Source: an uncultured Erythrobacter sp. (GTDB lineage Bacteria; Pseudomonadota; Alphaproteobacteria; Sphingomonadales; Sphingomonadaceae). Taken from it: a stretch of 64,000 nt of DNA. This document shows positions 17,677-29,766 of this stretch, one piece after another. Both the position numbers and the translations under genes were made by a program. The number at the start of each line of letters is the position of its first letter. Position 1 is the stretch's first letter. The stretch covers positions 62,001 to 126,000 of the forward strand of contig CANKYZ010000006.1 in NCBI GenBank assembly GCA_947488325.1. Reading direction: 5' to 3'. The notes beneath the pieces are model-generated. The model was not told the origin of the DNA and did not search any database. It worked only from the letters and a program-made list of their open reading frames with translations.

Positions 17677-18168
17677 CTATTCTTCTTCTGTCACGATTGC
17701 AGGCATCGCCGAAACTGAAAACGACATGGGTTGGCCAACGAGTGACCGAAAAATGCTGATGACTGCAACCTCACTGCCTTCTTTCGCAAGCGTTTGCTGT
17801 TCATAAACAGAGTTCGCGTCTTTCCTATCACCATTTACGAACGCAAAATCGCGTTGGCAAAGTCGCGCCAATAACCGTTCAAAGATTTGGTCCGACACTA
17901 TGCCGCGATAGACGATATGGACAGGTGTCTTTTCTGAGCCACCTTTTCCGAAAATCGAATACTCTCTTTGTTTGACAATTTCTGCTTCCCCGTTCGGTCC
18001 ATCGGGTCCCAGATAATAGCCAAAATGTGACCAACCAGAATCACAATCAAAACTAAGTCGATTCTCGAAAAGAAGAGGCGCGGCTTCAAATAATAGACGT
18101 TCGATATGATCGAGCGGCTCTCCGACGGTCGGCCCTTTACGCCTAAACTTCGAAAATAGTGAAAGCAC
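17677..18168 (-). CDS. uncharacterised protein encoded between atpD and atpC
   Basis: A 163-residue soluble protein with no recognised family, signal peptide or TM segment. It has a basic N-terminus (FSKFRRKGP), an acidic/aromatic middle (FDCDSGWSHFGYYLGPDGPNGEAEIV), a VHIVYRGIVSDQIFERLLARL helix, and a mixed hydrophobic C-terminus. It sits exactly between atpD (8 bp after its stop) and atpC (9 bp before its start), keeping the operon reading direction. It should thus be expressed at F1 subunit transcript level. The usual alphaproteobacterial order is atpD-atpC with no gene between. Confidence 0.75.
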   Translation of the reverse strand: MLSLFSKFRRKGPTVGEPLDHIERLLFEAAPLLFENRLSFDCDSGWSHFGYYLGPDGPNGEAEIVKQREYSIFGKGGSEKTPVHIVYRGIVSDQIFERLLARLCQRDFAFVNGDRKDANSVYEQQTLAKEGSEVAVISIFRSLVGQPMSFSVSAMPAIVTEEE

Positions 18169-18176
18169 CGACCGCC

Positions 18177-19643
<1,467 letters not shown>

Positions 19644-19688
19644 TTAGCCTTGCTTTAGAGCGCTTCTGCGCCAACGTTTATGGTGATG

Positions 19689-20558
19689 CTAAAGCGCTTC
19701 CGCGCCAGCAATGATTTCGATAAGTTCGGTGGTAATCGCAGCCTGACGACGGCGGTTATATTCTATGTTGAGGTCTTTGATGAGGTCGCCCGCATTGCGC
19801 GTGGCGTTATCCATCGCAGTCATCGAAGCGCCTTGCTCCGATGCCTCACGTTCCAGAAGAGCGCCGAACAGCTGCGTTTTCACGTAGCGCGGTAAAAGCT
19901 CTTCGAGGATTTCTTCTTCACCTGGCTCATATTCGACAACAGCCCCGCTATCATCCGAAGCCTCTGGTGAGGGGACGGGGATGAGCTGATTTACAGTCGG
20001 GTTTTGGACCAGAGCTGATTGGAAGGTCGGGTAGATCAGGTGAGCGATGTCAAACTTGTCATCGGCGAACATGCCAATGAGCTCCGCAGCAATCCCGTCG
20101 GCTTCTTCGAAACCAGGGGTCTTCACGGTTGATGTGTCGAACCCGCCGCCGATCATGCTGGCAAACTCACGCTTGATTGGCGCCCGGCCTTTTTTGCCCA
20201 CGAGGTAGAATTCGACCTCTTTGCCTTCGGCGAGCAATTCGGTCGCTTTCAGCTTGGCAGCTTTGACGAGGTTTGAGTTCAAACCGCCGCACAGACCCTT
20301 ATCCGTGTTGACCAAGACAAGGAGATTGCGTTTGTCAGAGCCATTGCCTGCTAGCAGCTTCGGGGCATTATTTCCCGAAACCTTGCCCGCCAGTGCCGCC
20401 ATTACAGCACCCAGACGTTCCGCATAGGGACGACCCGCCTCGGCAGCAGCCTGCGCACGGCGAAGCTTCGCCGCGGCAACCATCTGTTTGGCCTTGGTGA
20501 TCTTCTGAGTCGATTTAACCGACCCGATCCGATCCTTAAGTTCTTTTAATGAAGCCAC
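19689..20558 (-). CDS. atpG: ATP synthase F1 gamma subunit
   Basis: A 289-residue gamma subunit, the rotor shaft of F1. The N-terminal helix [31 protein letters not shown] and the C-terminal helix [31 protein letters not shown] form the coiled coil. An acidic insert ([19 protein letters not shown], about 200-218) fits alphaproteobacterial gamma subunits. It lies 54 bp before atpD. Confidence 0.97.
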   Translation of the reverse strand: MASLKELKDRIGSVKSTQKITKAKQMVAAAKLRRAQAAAEAGRPYAERLGAVMAALAGKVSGNNAPKLLAGNGSDKRNLLVLVNTDKGLCGGLNSNLVKAAKLKATELLAEGKEVEFYLVGKKGRAPIKREFASMIGGGFDTSTVKTPGFEEADGIAAELIGMFADDKFDIAHLIYPTFQSALVQNPTVNQLIPVPSPEASDDSGAVVEYEPGEEEILEELLPRYVKTQLFGALLEREASEQGASMTAMDNATRNAGDLIKDLNIEYNRRRQAAITTELIEIIAGAEAL

Positions 20559-20570
20559 TGAGGCGTTCCT

Positions 20571-22112
<1,542 letters not shown>

Positions 22113-22667
22113 TTAAGCCTTCATGGCCTGGGAAAGCGAGTTGAGACGGGTGCGGATCGAGGCATCAATGCGCTGCGATCCAATGGTGACGACAAGCCCG
22201 CCTAACAGGTCAGGATCGACATCAGCCGAAAGCATAACGGTACGGCCCTCGCGGGCGGTCAATTTGGTTTTGAGCGTCGCAATCTGATCATCGCTGAGCG
22301 GATGCGCGCTGGTGACGGTTGCGGTGACTTCGCCGCGCTGGGCAGCGGCAATCGCTTTAAACGCGGCGATCATATCCGTGAGTTTGTGCAAGCGGCGATT
22401 GCCAGCCAGCACACCCATGAAATTGATGGTCAGTTCAGCAAGACCCAAATGTTTCGTAACAGCGGCGATGGCTTGCGCCTGCTCGTCGCGCGAAAGTTGC
22501 GGGTTGGTGGTGGCCAAACGCAGATCATCGGATTCGCTCAGCGCAGAGCCAAGCGTTTCGAGATCAGATTCGACAGCAGAAACGCTGCCGCCCTCGCTGG
22601 CCAGTTCGAATAGGGCCGAGGCATAGCGCCCTGCGAGGCTAGCCTGAATACCGGCGGAAATATCCAC
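22113..22667 (-). CDS. atpH: ATP synthase F1 delta subunit
   Basis: A 184-residue delta subunit (OSCP homologue), part of the peripheral stalk: [10 protein letters not shown] at the N-terminus and [28 protein letters not shown] at the C-terminus. I prefer GTG at 22667, preceded by GAGAGGA; this gives the usual family length. An upstream in-frame ATG at 22712 would add 15 residues without family resemblance. First gene of the operon. Confidence 0.92.
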   Translation of the reverse strand: MDISAGIQASLAGRYASALFELASEGGSVSAVESDLETLGSALSESDDLRLATTNPQLSRDEQAQAIAAVTKHLGLAELTINFMGVLAGNRRLHKLTDMIAAFKAIAAAQRGEVTATVTSAHPLSDDQIATLKTKLTAREGRTVMLSADVDPDLLGGLVVTIGSQRIDASIRTRLNSLSQAMKA

Positions 22668-22899
22668 GCGCTGTTTGTCCTCTCGGAGGAGTGAAGAATA
22701 ACGATACAGCATATCGGCGGTTGATGCGTGAGGGGCACCTGTCCGATAGCTGGCGCGCGCCTAGCAATTCGTTTTTGATTCCGCAAGCCGGGTGGAAAGA
22801 TGAATCGTTTTTGTTCGCACCCTGAGGAGCTGTCAGACAGGTTGGTGAAGTTACATAGTCTCATTTAGGCTTGCGCTTGAACACGACAATTGGTATACA

Positions 22900-22921
22900 A
22901 CCTACCGAACGGTAAGTAGGT
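22900..22921. promoter_or_regulatory. palindromic operator upstream of the dioxygenase gene
   Basis: TACCGAACGGTA (22903-22914) is a perfect dyad, flanked by a second outer dyad ACCTAC / GTAGGT (22900-22905 and 22916-22921). It ends 19 bp before the dioxygenase ATG, where it would overlap a promoter or the start of the message. The form resembles TetR-family operators; no regulator gene is adjacent. Confidence 0.6.
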
Positions 22922-22940
22922 CAATAATCGGAGGCGAATC

Positions 22941-23768
22941 ATGAAAGTATCACCGATGGCACCCAAATGTGGAGTGGAAATCTCCGGAATATCACTGGCC
23001 CAATGCAGCGATGCAGAGATGGATGATATCCGCAACGCTATCTATGAACATGGTGTCGCGGTTTTTCGTGATCAGGAATTCTCCCCCGAAGATCACATCA
23101 CATTCGGCAAACGCTGGGGCGGGATTGATGTAAACAACTATTTTCCACTGCAAGAGGATTTCAACGAAATCGCCGTGGTGAAGAAAGAGCCAGATCAACA
23201 GACCAATATCGGCGGCGCGTGGCACACCGATCATTCCTATGATCAAATTCCGGCAATGGGTTCGGTTCTGGTCGCACGCGTGCTGCCACCAAAGGGCGGC
23301 GACACGATGTGGGCGCATATGGGCGCGGCCTATGATGCTCTATCCGATGAACTAAAAGCGCAGATCGAAGGGCTGGAAGCGTATCACACAGCTGACCATG
23401 TCTATGAAGAAGGCGGCCTATACGCTCAGACCGATATGGGCGAAAAGCTGCGCGGGCAAAATTTGAAAACCGGTGCAGTTCATCCTGTTGTGATCCGTCA
23501 CCCAAAGACTGGCCGCAAACTGCTATATGTAAATAGCGGCTTCACCATCAACTTTGTCGGTCAAACCCGTGAAGAGAGCTTGCCGCTATTGGGGCAACTT
23601 TTAACCGCTGCTCTAATCGACGACAATCAGTGCCGTCTGCAATGGAAACCCGGCACCGTGGCGATCTGGGATAACCGCACCAGCTGGCACAATGCGATGA
23701 ATGATTATCATGGCCATGCGCGCGAGATGCACCGCATCACATTGTCGGGCGAACCTCTGGCTGCTTGA
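22941..23768 (+). CDS. TauD/TfdA-family 2-oxoglutarate-dependent dioxygenase
   Basis: A 275-residue non-haem iron enzyme. The iron ligands are His95 and Asp97 (AWHTDHSY) and His250 (SWHNAMNDY), with the 2-oxoglutarate-binding Arg265 in REMHRITLSG. Members hydroxylate taurine, 2,4-D, sulfonates or related acids; the substrate here cannot be told. A clear RBS (GGAGG) precedes ATG 22941. It is a single gene with its own palindromic operator, divergent from the atp operon. Confidence 0.85.
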   Translation: MKVSPMAPKCGVEISGISLAQCSDAEMDDIRNAIYEHGVAVFRDQEFSPEDHITFGKRWGGIDVNNYFPLQEDFNEIAVVKKEPDQQTNIGGAWHTDHSYDQIPAMGSVLVARVLPPKGGDTMWAHMGAAYDALSDELKAQIEGLEAYHTADHVYEEGGLYAQTDMGEKLRGQNLKTGAVHPVVIRHPKTGRKLLYVNSGFTINFVGQTREESLPLLGQLLTAALIDDNQCRLQWKPGTVAIWDNRTSWHNAMNDYHGHAREMHRITLSGEPLAA

Positions 23769-23797
23769 TAATTCACGTTAGTATTTAACCTAAAAAT

Positions 23798-23832
23798 GGC
23801 TGCGACGCTCGCGGAGATTGAGCGTCGCAGCC
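23798..23832 (-). terminator. strong hairpin terminator between the dioxygenase and protease genes
   Basis: A perfect 13-bp stem (GGCTGCGACGCTC / GAGCGTCGCAGCC) with a 9-nt loop. On the minus strand it is followed by ATTTTTA, so it terminates the protease gene ending at 23873; as a hairpin it can also stop the converging dioxygenase transcript. Confidence 0.85.
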
Positions 23833-23872
23833 CCTGCTGTCGCCGCAATCGTTGCGTGCAGATAGCTCTCGT

Positions 23873-25495
23873 TCATTCCTCGCCTCCAACCACTCCGGCG
23901 CGCTTTGTTTCGCATGAATAGACGAGCCGTTCGTTCGGGCGGTCTGGCAAAAGAGCGAGCAGGGCGGATTGTTGTTCGCCCAAAGTCATCTGCGCATCGG
24001 AAACGCCGCAGGCGGGCGGATCATATTGGCGGCGCGCTTCGCGTGCGGCTTCCATATCTGAGCGGCTCAATAGGAACCGATCGGTCTGGTATGTTTGCGT
24101 GCTAGGATCGTAAGTGCTGACGGATACCGCAGCTTCGGTGCTCGGCACAAAAATGCGCGTCCATTCTCCATTCACCATGCCATATTGTGTGCGCTCATTG
24201 ACGCAACCATCGGCGGCCCAGTCAAACTCCACATCATCCGTGCGTGCACCAGTGATCCGGCTGCGTTCTGGCACCAGCGTGCAGATTAGCGTTCCGTCGC
24301 TGGCAAGACCAATTGCGGGATCATCGCCGCTGCCGTCTTCGCGATTCTCACCGTTTTCTTCTACAAGAATGGCAGCGACGCGTTCCTCGATCTCGTTAAA
24401 GCCGGGGCGCGTGATCCACACAAAGGCTGTTCCGATTATAGCTGCTCCAGCAATCCCGGCTGCGATCATTGCGCGATTGCGGTATTTTGGCCGATCCATC
24501 TGATCCATCCGGAATTGCGCTGCAGCATATGCTGATCCGATTCCAATAAGCAGTAGCACCATTGCAAGCGCCATCGCATTATCGCGTGCTTCCAGCACCT
24601 CAATCTGCGCTTGAAGCCGTGCATTGGCGCGGGCTTCGCGCAATTCTGCTTCACGCGCATCCAGGCGCTGCTGTGTTTCAGCGCGCTGGGCATCGAAGCG
24701 AGCGCGTTCTGCTGTGTTCAAATCTTCGATCGAGGTGCAAGGCAGGGCGTTGACAGCAGGTTCGACTTCATTCTCCCGTAAGAACGGGAGCAATTCGCGC
24801 AGAGACACCGCAAAATAAAACTCCGCATCCGACCCATCGGAATCGGCTCCGAATGAATTGACTCCCAGTACGCGGCCACAACCATCAAGCAACGGGCCAC
24901 CTGAATTCCCGCGCGCAATCGGCGCGGTATGGAGGATGGTGTCAAATTGGCGGCTAGGTCGCTCTCCCGACAGGAATCCTCGGCTCTTTACCGGAGGTTG
25001 CGCGCGGAAAATATCACGAATCTCCAGACCTTGGGCGAGATCGACATTCATCGGATAACCTATCGCGGAGACTTCTCCCATATCGCCTCTGACGCCGCCC
25101 GCAATTGTCAGCGGAGGAAGGCGCAAAGATCCGTCTGTGATTTCCAGCAAAGCCAGATCATTTCGCGGGCTAACCGATACCGGGACTGCAAATGTGCCCG
25201 CATCGCCTTCGCTTGGGACGATCCCAATGCGCAATGTGTCATCAACCAGCGCTTCCCTGATCACATGCGCGTTGGTGACAATCATCGTCGACGTGACGGC
25301 AAAGCCGCTGCCATGGGTAACAGGGACGACTTCATCGCCGCTGCTATCGATTAAAACGACCCGCACAACCCCGCGCGCCGCCGCATCAATATCGCCCGTA
25401 TCGGCGGCGGCAGGTGCAGCCAATATGGCGAGCGTCAGAGTGGCAAAGGCCGCCATGAAGGCGCGAACAGAGGAAAAGTGGGAATCAGAAAACAT
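23873..25495 (-). CDS. exported, membrane-anchored trypsin-like serine protease
   Basis: A 540-residue protein with a signal peptide to about residue 31. The trypsin-like domain (about 35-225) has the triad His77 (TNAHV), Asp113 (NDLALL) and Ser198 (GNSGGP), as in HtrA-type enzymes. There is no PDZ domain. An acidic/basic coiled-coil segment (about 245-300) and two TM helices (about 305-325 and 340-360) follow, then a C-terminal domain with several Cys. ATG 25495 was chosen over a GTG two codons earlier. The mixed topology suggests a protease domain held outside the inner membrane. Confidence 0.8.
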   Translation of the reverse strand: MFSDSHFSSVRAFMAAFATLTLAILAAPAAADTGDIDAAARGVVRVVLIDSSGDEVVPVTHGSGFAVTSTMIVTNAHVIREALVDDTLRIGIVPSEGDAGTFAVPVSVSPRNDLALLEITDGSLRLPPLTIAGGVRGDMGEVSAIGYPMNVDLAQGLEIRDIFRAQPPVKSRGFLSGERPSRQFDTILHTAPIARGNSGGPLLDGCGRVLGVNSFGADSDGSDAEFYFAVSLRELLPFLRENEVEPAVNALPCTSIEDLNTAERARFDAQRAETQQRLDAREAELREARANARLQAQIEVLEARDNAMALAMVLLLIGIGSAYAAAQFRMDQMDRPKYRNRAMIAAGIAGAAIIGTAFVWITRPGFNEIEERVAAILVEENGENREDGSGDDPAIGLASDGTLICTLVPERSRITGARTDDVEFDWAADGCVNERTQYGMVNGEWTRIFVPSTEAAVSVSTYDPSTQTYQTDRFLLSRSDMEAAREARRQYDPPACGVSDAQMTLGEQQSALLALLPDRPNERLVYSCETKRAGVVGGEE

Positions 25496-25610
25496 GATCA
25501 CTCTATAACCGGAGTTACGATCTGAGCATTATGGAATATGAGGTCTTGATAGGGAGTTTAATTGCCTAGCACTCGCGCAAGGCGTATTTTGAACGCTTAG
25601 TCGCTAACGA

Positions 25611-26114
25611 TCAGCGTTCACAGGCCGTGCAAGGGCCGTCGTCGGATGGGGTTTCCTCCATTTCATCAGTGCCAACGTCGGGAGCCTGACCGAGATATTG
25701 GTCCGATGGGAGTGGCTGACCGCGAATGGGCCGGGCTGTGTAAGTACCATCGGACGCAGGGTTTTGGGCTTGAGCGCCTCCTTCTCCCAACAACCGGGCC
25801 TGCATTGTCTCTCTGACACATTCATACCGCGCGCGTCGCAGCCGCCCTCTGTCAGCGGGAGCGATGGGTTCCTCTGTCGCTGCGCCAAACAAAGTTCCAG
25901 CGATTTGCGCATTGGAGAGACCAAATTCTCGCCCTGCCTCGATCATGCAGGCGCATGCTTCTGGCGCGGTTTTTTCGGCTGCTTGGCATTGCCGCTCTAG
26001 CGAACCCTTCGCTGCGTCCCCGTTCCTGTTTCCGACGCCGGTGTCGGCTGCAGCGCTTGCAGCAGCTAGCCCCGCAATCGCTGCGCCGGTTAGAATGAGA
26101 GCTTGCCAATCCAT
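25611..26114 (-). CDS. exported cysteine-containing protein of unknown function
   Basis: A 167-residue protein with a signal peptide (DWQALILTGAAIAGLAAASAAA, residues 2-23). The mature part has a Cys pattern (QCQAAEKTAPEACACM, a later YEC, and CTAC near the end) that could form disulfides, a helical middle, and a Pro/Gln-rich acidic tail. No family is recognised. ATG 26114 was preferred because it opens directly on the signal peptide. It follows the protease gene's promoter region in the same direction and is divergent from ada. Confidence 0.65.
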   Translation of the reverse strand: MDWQALILTGAAIAGLAAASAAADTGVGNRNGDAAKGSLERQCQAAEKTAPEACACMIEAGREFGLSNAQIAGTLFGAATEEPIAPADRGRLRRARYECVRETMQARLLGEGGAQAQNPASDGTYTARPIRGQPLPSDQYLGQAPDVGTDEMEETPSDDGPCTACER

Positions 26115-26215
26115 GTGGTATATTTGCCCAACTTGCATTGCATGGCAATGAACCGATCCACATTGAGCGCAAGGCGCGGGATGCGTTTGCGGCGTTGCTG
26201 TGGCAAAAGCTTGGA

Positions 26216-27277
26216 ATGACAAATGCCCAATCCTCTCCGCAATCGCTTACCGACGATCAGCGTTGGCAGATCGCATTGGCCAAGGACCGGCGCTATGACG
26301 GAGCCTTCGTCACTGGCGTGCATTCGACCGGAATTTACTGCCGCCCCAGCTGCCCGGCGCGCGCGCCTTACCGCAAGAATGTGCGGTTTTACGCTACATC
26401 AGCTGAGGCCGAAGCAGCGGGTTTGCGCGCCTGCAAGCGCTGCTCCCCCAACACGCAAAGCGCGGAAGAGGCCTGCGTGCTGGCGGCAATCTCAGCCATC
26501 CGCAGCGAGGGTGCAAAGACGCTTGATCAGCTTGCAGATCTCACCGGATATTCCTCCACCCATTTCCAACGACTGTTCAAACGTACAGTCGGTCTTTCCC
26601 CCGCAGCCTTTGCCAGAGCTTTGCGCGAAGAACGGGTGCGAAAGGCGCTGGACGGGGCAATGGAAAGCGGGGCAAGCGTTACTGATGCATTGTATGAGGC
26701 CGGCTATTCGGCCCCATCACGTTTTTACGACGATACGAAAGGGAGGTTGGGCATGACAGCGAGCGATTGGAAGAACGGCGGCGCGGGCCGGACCATCCAT
26801 TGGAGCGTGATTCCAACCTCTGTTGGCGATATGCTGGTTGCAGCGACCGAAAAAGGCGTGTGCTGCCTGTCCTTCGGCGAAGGCGAAGGTGAGCTGCGCG
26901 CACGCTTTCCCAGGGCTGGCCTTGTCAAAGCGGGCTCAGATTTTGGTGCCCTGTTTGACCAAGTGATTGCCGCTGTGGAGGAGCCGGGAGGCGATGTGTC
27001 GGCCATCCCTCTCGATGTAAAAGGCACCGCATTCCAGCAACGCGTATGGGATGCTTTGCGTGAAATCCCCGCCGGCGAAACCTGCAGTTATGGCGAAATC
27101 GCCGCCGCTTTGGGTAACCCCAAAGCCAGCCGAGCCGTGGGCGGTGCAAACGGTGCAAACAACATCGCCGTGCTGATCCCTTGCCACCGTGTTGTCCAGG
27201 CCGATGGATCACTGGGCGGTTATGCTTATGGACCTGCGATTAAGGCCGAGTTGTTGAGACGGGAGGGGCGGGAGTGA
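26216..27277 (+). CDS. ada: Ada: O6-methylguanine-DNA methyltransferase and transcriptional regulator
   Basis: A 353-residue three-domain Ada. The N-terminal zinc domain has Cys42, Cys46 (GIYCRPSC), Cys73 and Cys76 (CKRC), repairing methylphosphotriesters by self-methylation. An AraC-type helix-turn-helix follows (about 100-180). The C-terminal methyltransferase domain carries the acceptor Cys323 in PCHRV. The start is uncertain; ATG 26216 begins just before the conserved domain, while an in-frame ATG at 26138 would add 26 residues. Methylated Ada typically activates its own gene. Confidence 0.92.
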   Translation: MTNAQSSPQSLTDDQRWQIALAKDRRYDGAFVTGVHSTGIYCRPSCPARAPYRKNVRFYATSAEAEAAGLRACKRCSPNTQSAEEACVLAAISAIRSEGAKTLDQLADLTGYSSTHFQRLFKRTVGLSPAAFARALREERVRKALDGAMESGASVTDALYEAGYSAPSRFYDDTKGRLGMTASDWKNGGAGRTIHWSVIPTSVGDMLVAATEKGVCCLSFGEGEGELRARFPRAGLVKAGSDFGALFDQVIAAVEEPGGDVSAIPLDVKGTAFQQRVWDALREIPAGETCSYGEIAAALGNPKASRAVGGANGANNIAVLIPCHRVVQADGSLGGYAYGPAIKAELLRREGRE

Positions 27278-27299
27278 CTGGTTTTTCTGCTAGAAGCAA

Positions 27300-27690
27300 C
27301 GACACCCTTGAGCGCTCCGCCTTCATATATGACCACAAAGACGACAGCTATGTCTGCCCCCGGCAGCAAGCGCCTTCGCGACTCTAACCGTACTTCAAGA
27401 CGCCGCGCCCACTCGCCAATGCCGATGGCTTCATCCGCTATCGCGCAAGCCAAAAGGAATGTCAGGCCTGCCACCTCAAGCAGCGCTGCACGCCGAACAT
27501 GGCAGCTCGCAAGATCATGCGCTCAGTGCATGAAGGTGCACGCGACATGGCGCGTGATATCGCCAACACCGACGCTTATCTCGTCTCTCGCCGTCAGCGC
27601 AAGAAGGCCGAGATGCTGTTCGCACACCTCAAGCAAATACTGAAGCTGGACCGCTCGCGCCCGCCCGAGCCGAGTTCCTCAACAGAATAA
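27300..27690 (+). pseudogene. 3' remnant of an IS1182-type transposase, frameshifted
   Basis: The DNA reads, across three frames, as the C-terminal part of an IS1182-like DDE transposase. ERSAFIYDHKDDSYVCP comes first, then a GSKRLRDSNRT stretch in a shifted frame, then PLANADGFIRYRASQKECQACHLKQRC and KIMRSVHEGARDMARDIANTDAYLVSRRQRKKAEMLFAHL in a third frame, ending at the TAA at 27688-27690. At least two frameshifts disable it. The N-terminal catalytic part is missing and I see no flanking inverted repeats. It lies immediately after ada. Confidence 0.75.
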
Positions 27691-27745
27691 CCTCCAATTG
27701 TTGGGTTTCGGATTTTGCGCAAACGATGCACACCTGCACTCCAAC

Positions 27746-28648
27746 TCACCGCCTCGCAGATCGTACTTCGATCAACCATATTTCAGGTTGGGTGAACAGG
27801 CGCACGGGCAGTAAACTGGTGCCGATGCCCGCGCTTGTCACCAAGGTTTTACCGTGCAGCTCCGAAACCCCGCAAGCGTATTTCTCGCCGAAATCGGACA
27901 TGGTTGCGGGCGATCCTCCCCATGGATAGGCGATCTGCCCGCAATGGGTGTGGCCCGCTACGACGAGGTCCGCGCCGACTGGAACGGAGGGGAATATGTC
28001 GGGGCTGTGCGATAGCCACAGGCGGATACCGGAAAGCGGCCGCGCGGCCATGCTCGTCGCCTCAATATCTGCGCGTCCGGTGAAATCGTCATCCACTCCG
28101 GCAACAGCGAATGGTCCCATTTGCGCCGCCCCGTTTTCGAGTAAGGTGATCTGGTTGTGACGGGATAATTGGGCTGACAGGCCGGGCCAATCAAACCAGT
28201 GATCATGATTGCCCGGCACGACGACAACGCCATAGGTTGCCTGCAGGTCGCCTAGGGGCGTGATGATTTCTTGCGGAGAGTAATGCTTCGTCGAAACCCG
28301 TTTTTTACTGATCAAATCGCCGGTGATTGCGACAAGGTCTGGTTCAAGCGCGTTCACTTGTTCGACAATCCGGGCGAGCCGGGAAGGGGGCATGTCGGGC
28401 CCCGCAACATGAATATCGGTTAGAAAGGCGACGGTGACTGGCGCAGAGCGAGCGGGTAGGCCGATGCTTTCAATGGTCAGGCGTTTGACCACCGGATCAC
28501 CCATCGTGTCAGACCATACCTTTACAATCAGGAAGATGCTCAGAATCAAACCGAGCGCAATCGCGGCTCTCACCCATTTGTTTCTCAATACGGCGCGCAG
28601 AAGAACGGTCATCTGCGCCGTGTGGGGCATGGTGATAGGGGATGGCAA
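27746..28648 (-). CDS. membrane-anchored metallophosphoesterase
   Basis: A 300-residue calcineurin-like phosphoesterase. An N-terminal TM helix (about 25-45) precedes the metal-binding motifs FLTDIHVAGPD, ITGDLISK, VPGNHDHW and VVAGHTHCGQIAYPWGG. This set resembles the YaeI/UDP-2,3-diacylglucosamine-type phosphodiester hydrolases, but the substrate is open. The start may be ATG 28648, 28630 or 28612; no RBS decides it. It converges with the transposase remnant. Confidence 0.82.
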   Translation of the reverse strand: MPSPITMPHTAQMTVLLRAVLRNKWVRAAIALGLILSIFLIVKVWSDTMGDPVVKRLTIESIGLPARSAPVTVAFLTDIHVAGPDMPPSRLARIVEQVNALEPDLVAITGDLISKKRVSTKHYSPQEIITPLGDLQATYGVVVVPGNHDHWFDWPGLSAQLSRHNQITLLENGAAQMGPFAVAGVDDDFTGRADIEATSMAARPLSGIRLWLSHSPDIFPSVPVGADLVVAGHTHCGQIAYPWGGSPATMSDFGEKYACGVSELHGKTLVTSAGIGTSLLPVRLFTQPEIWLIEVRSARR

Positions 28649-29015
28649 CAGCGCGTGCCGGAGTGGCCGCGATTTTCCTACAGCAGTTTTGTCGGCTAAA
28701 GTTCGCCCCGAGTTGTGTGCCTCTATTTGGCGCTGACGTTGAGCATGGATTTGTGTCCGATTGCTGAGGCAAATTGTGCGCTGAGCGGGGGAAAACTGGA
28801 AGTTGACACAGGAATGACAGAAATTCTGCGCAAAGCTCTGATCCCATTGTGTTTTACAGGAAGGTGGTTTTTTCGAAAGCGGTGGGGCTTGCGGTCCACT
28901 TCAAGGCCGATTCTGCAAGCTCTCGCAAACAGGCGCGCGCGATGGCACTTGGCAGCGTCGCAGCCGCCGGATAAGGGCTGCGCAACTCACTTTCCTGCCG
29001 GAGACACTTCGCACC
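28649..29015. other. intergenic region between the phosphoesterase gene and pyrH
   Basis: A 367-bp stretch with no convincing gene; short open frames here lack family features and good start sites. A TTGACA hexamer at 28803-28808 on the plus strand could be the -35 element of the pyrH promoter, but no good -10 box is seen at the right distance. It may hold promoters for both divergent genes. The rpsB-tsf genes that precede pyrH in many alphaproteobacteria are not here. Confidence 0.5.
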
Positions 29016-29729
29016 ATGGCCCTTCCCGAAATTAAACGCGTCCTGCTCAAACTGTCAGGCGAGGTTCTGATGGGAGAGCAGGAATATGGTATTGACCCTG
29101 CCTATGTCGCGCGCCTGGCCGAAGAGGTGAAGGCGGCTAAGGATAGCGGGTTGCAAGTGTGCCTCGTTATTGGCGGAGGCAACATCTTTCGCGGGATATC
29201 GGCGGCGGCCAAAGGGCTGGACCGCACAACCGGCGATTACATGGGAATGTTGGCGACGGTGATGAATGCGCTGGCGATGCAGAATGCACTGGAGCAGCTT
29301 GGCGTTCAAACCCGCGTGCAATCAGCCATCCCGATGAGCAGCGTCTGCGAACCCTATATCCGTAGACGGGCCGAACGGCATCTTGAAAAAGGGCGCATCG
29401 TGATTTTCGCTGCTGGCACGGGCAATCCGTTCTTCACCACAGACACAGGCGCGGCATTGCGTGCGGCAGAGATGAGTTGCGATGCTTTGTTGAAAGGCAC
29501 CAGCGTCGACGGGGTCTATGACAGCGATCCAAAACACAACCCAGATGCCAATCGCTACGAAACCATATCCTATGACCATGTTCTGTCGCAGAACCTGAAA
29601 GTGATGGATGCAACTGCAGTCGCACTTTGCCGGGAGAACGACATTCCGATAGTGGTGTTCTCAATCCGAGACAGAGGCAATGTGGCCACCGTCCTTGCAG
29701 GCGAAGGCACGCAGACCATAGTGAATTAA
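29016..29729 (+). CDS. pyrH: uridylate kinase
   Basis: A 237-residue UMP kinase of the amino acid kinase fold, converting UMP to UDP; allosterically controlled by GTP and UTP in related enzymes. Motifs are [24 protein letters not shown] and [14 protein letters not shown] [18 protein letters not shown]. First gene of the envelope-biogenesis run, 37 bp before frr. Confidence 0.97.
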   Translation: MALPEIKRVLLKLSGEVLMGEQEYGIDPAYVARLAEEVKAAKDSGLQVCLVIGGGNIFRGISAAAKGLDRTTGDYMGMLATVMNALAMQNALEQLGVQTRVQSAIPMSSVCEPYIRRRAERHLEKGRIVIFAAGTGNPFFTTDTGAALRAAEMSCDALLKGTSVDGVYDSDPKHNPDANRYETISYDHVLSQNLKVMDATAVALCRENDIPIVVFSIRDRGNVATVLAGEGTQTIVN

Positions 29730-29766
29730 TCGAACTAAAAGAAGTTACGAAAAGGACAGCTGATCC

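Noticed and set aside
28715..29035. A 106-codon plus-strand frame upstream of pyrH
   Set aside because: No RBS, no family resemblance, and it overlaps the pyrH start in another frame; more likely promoter DNA.
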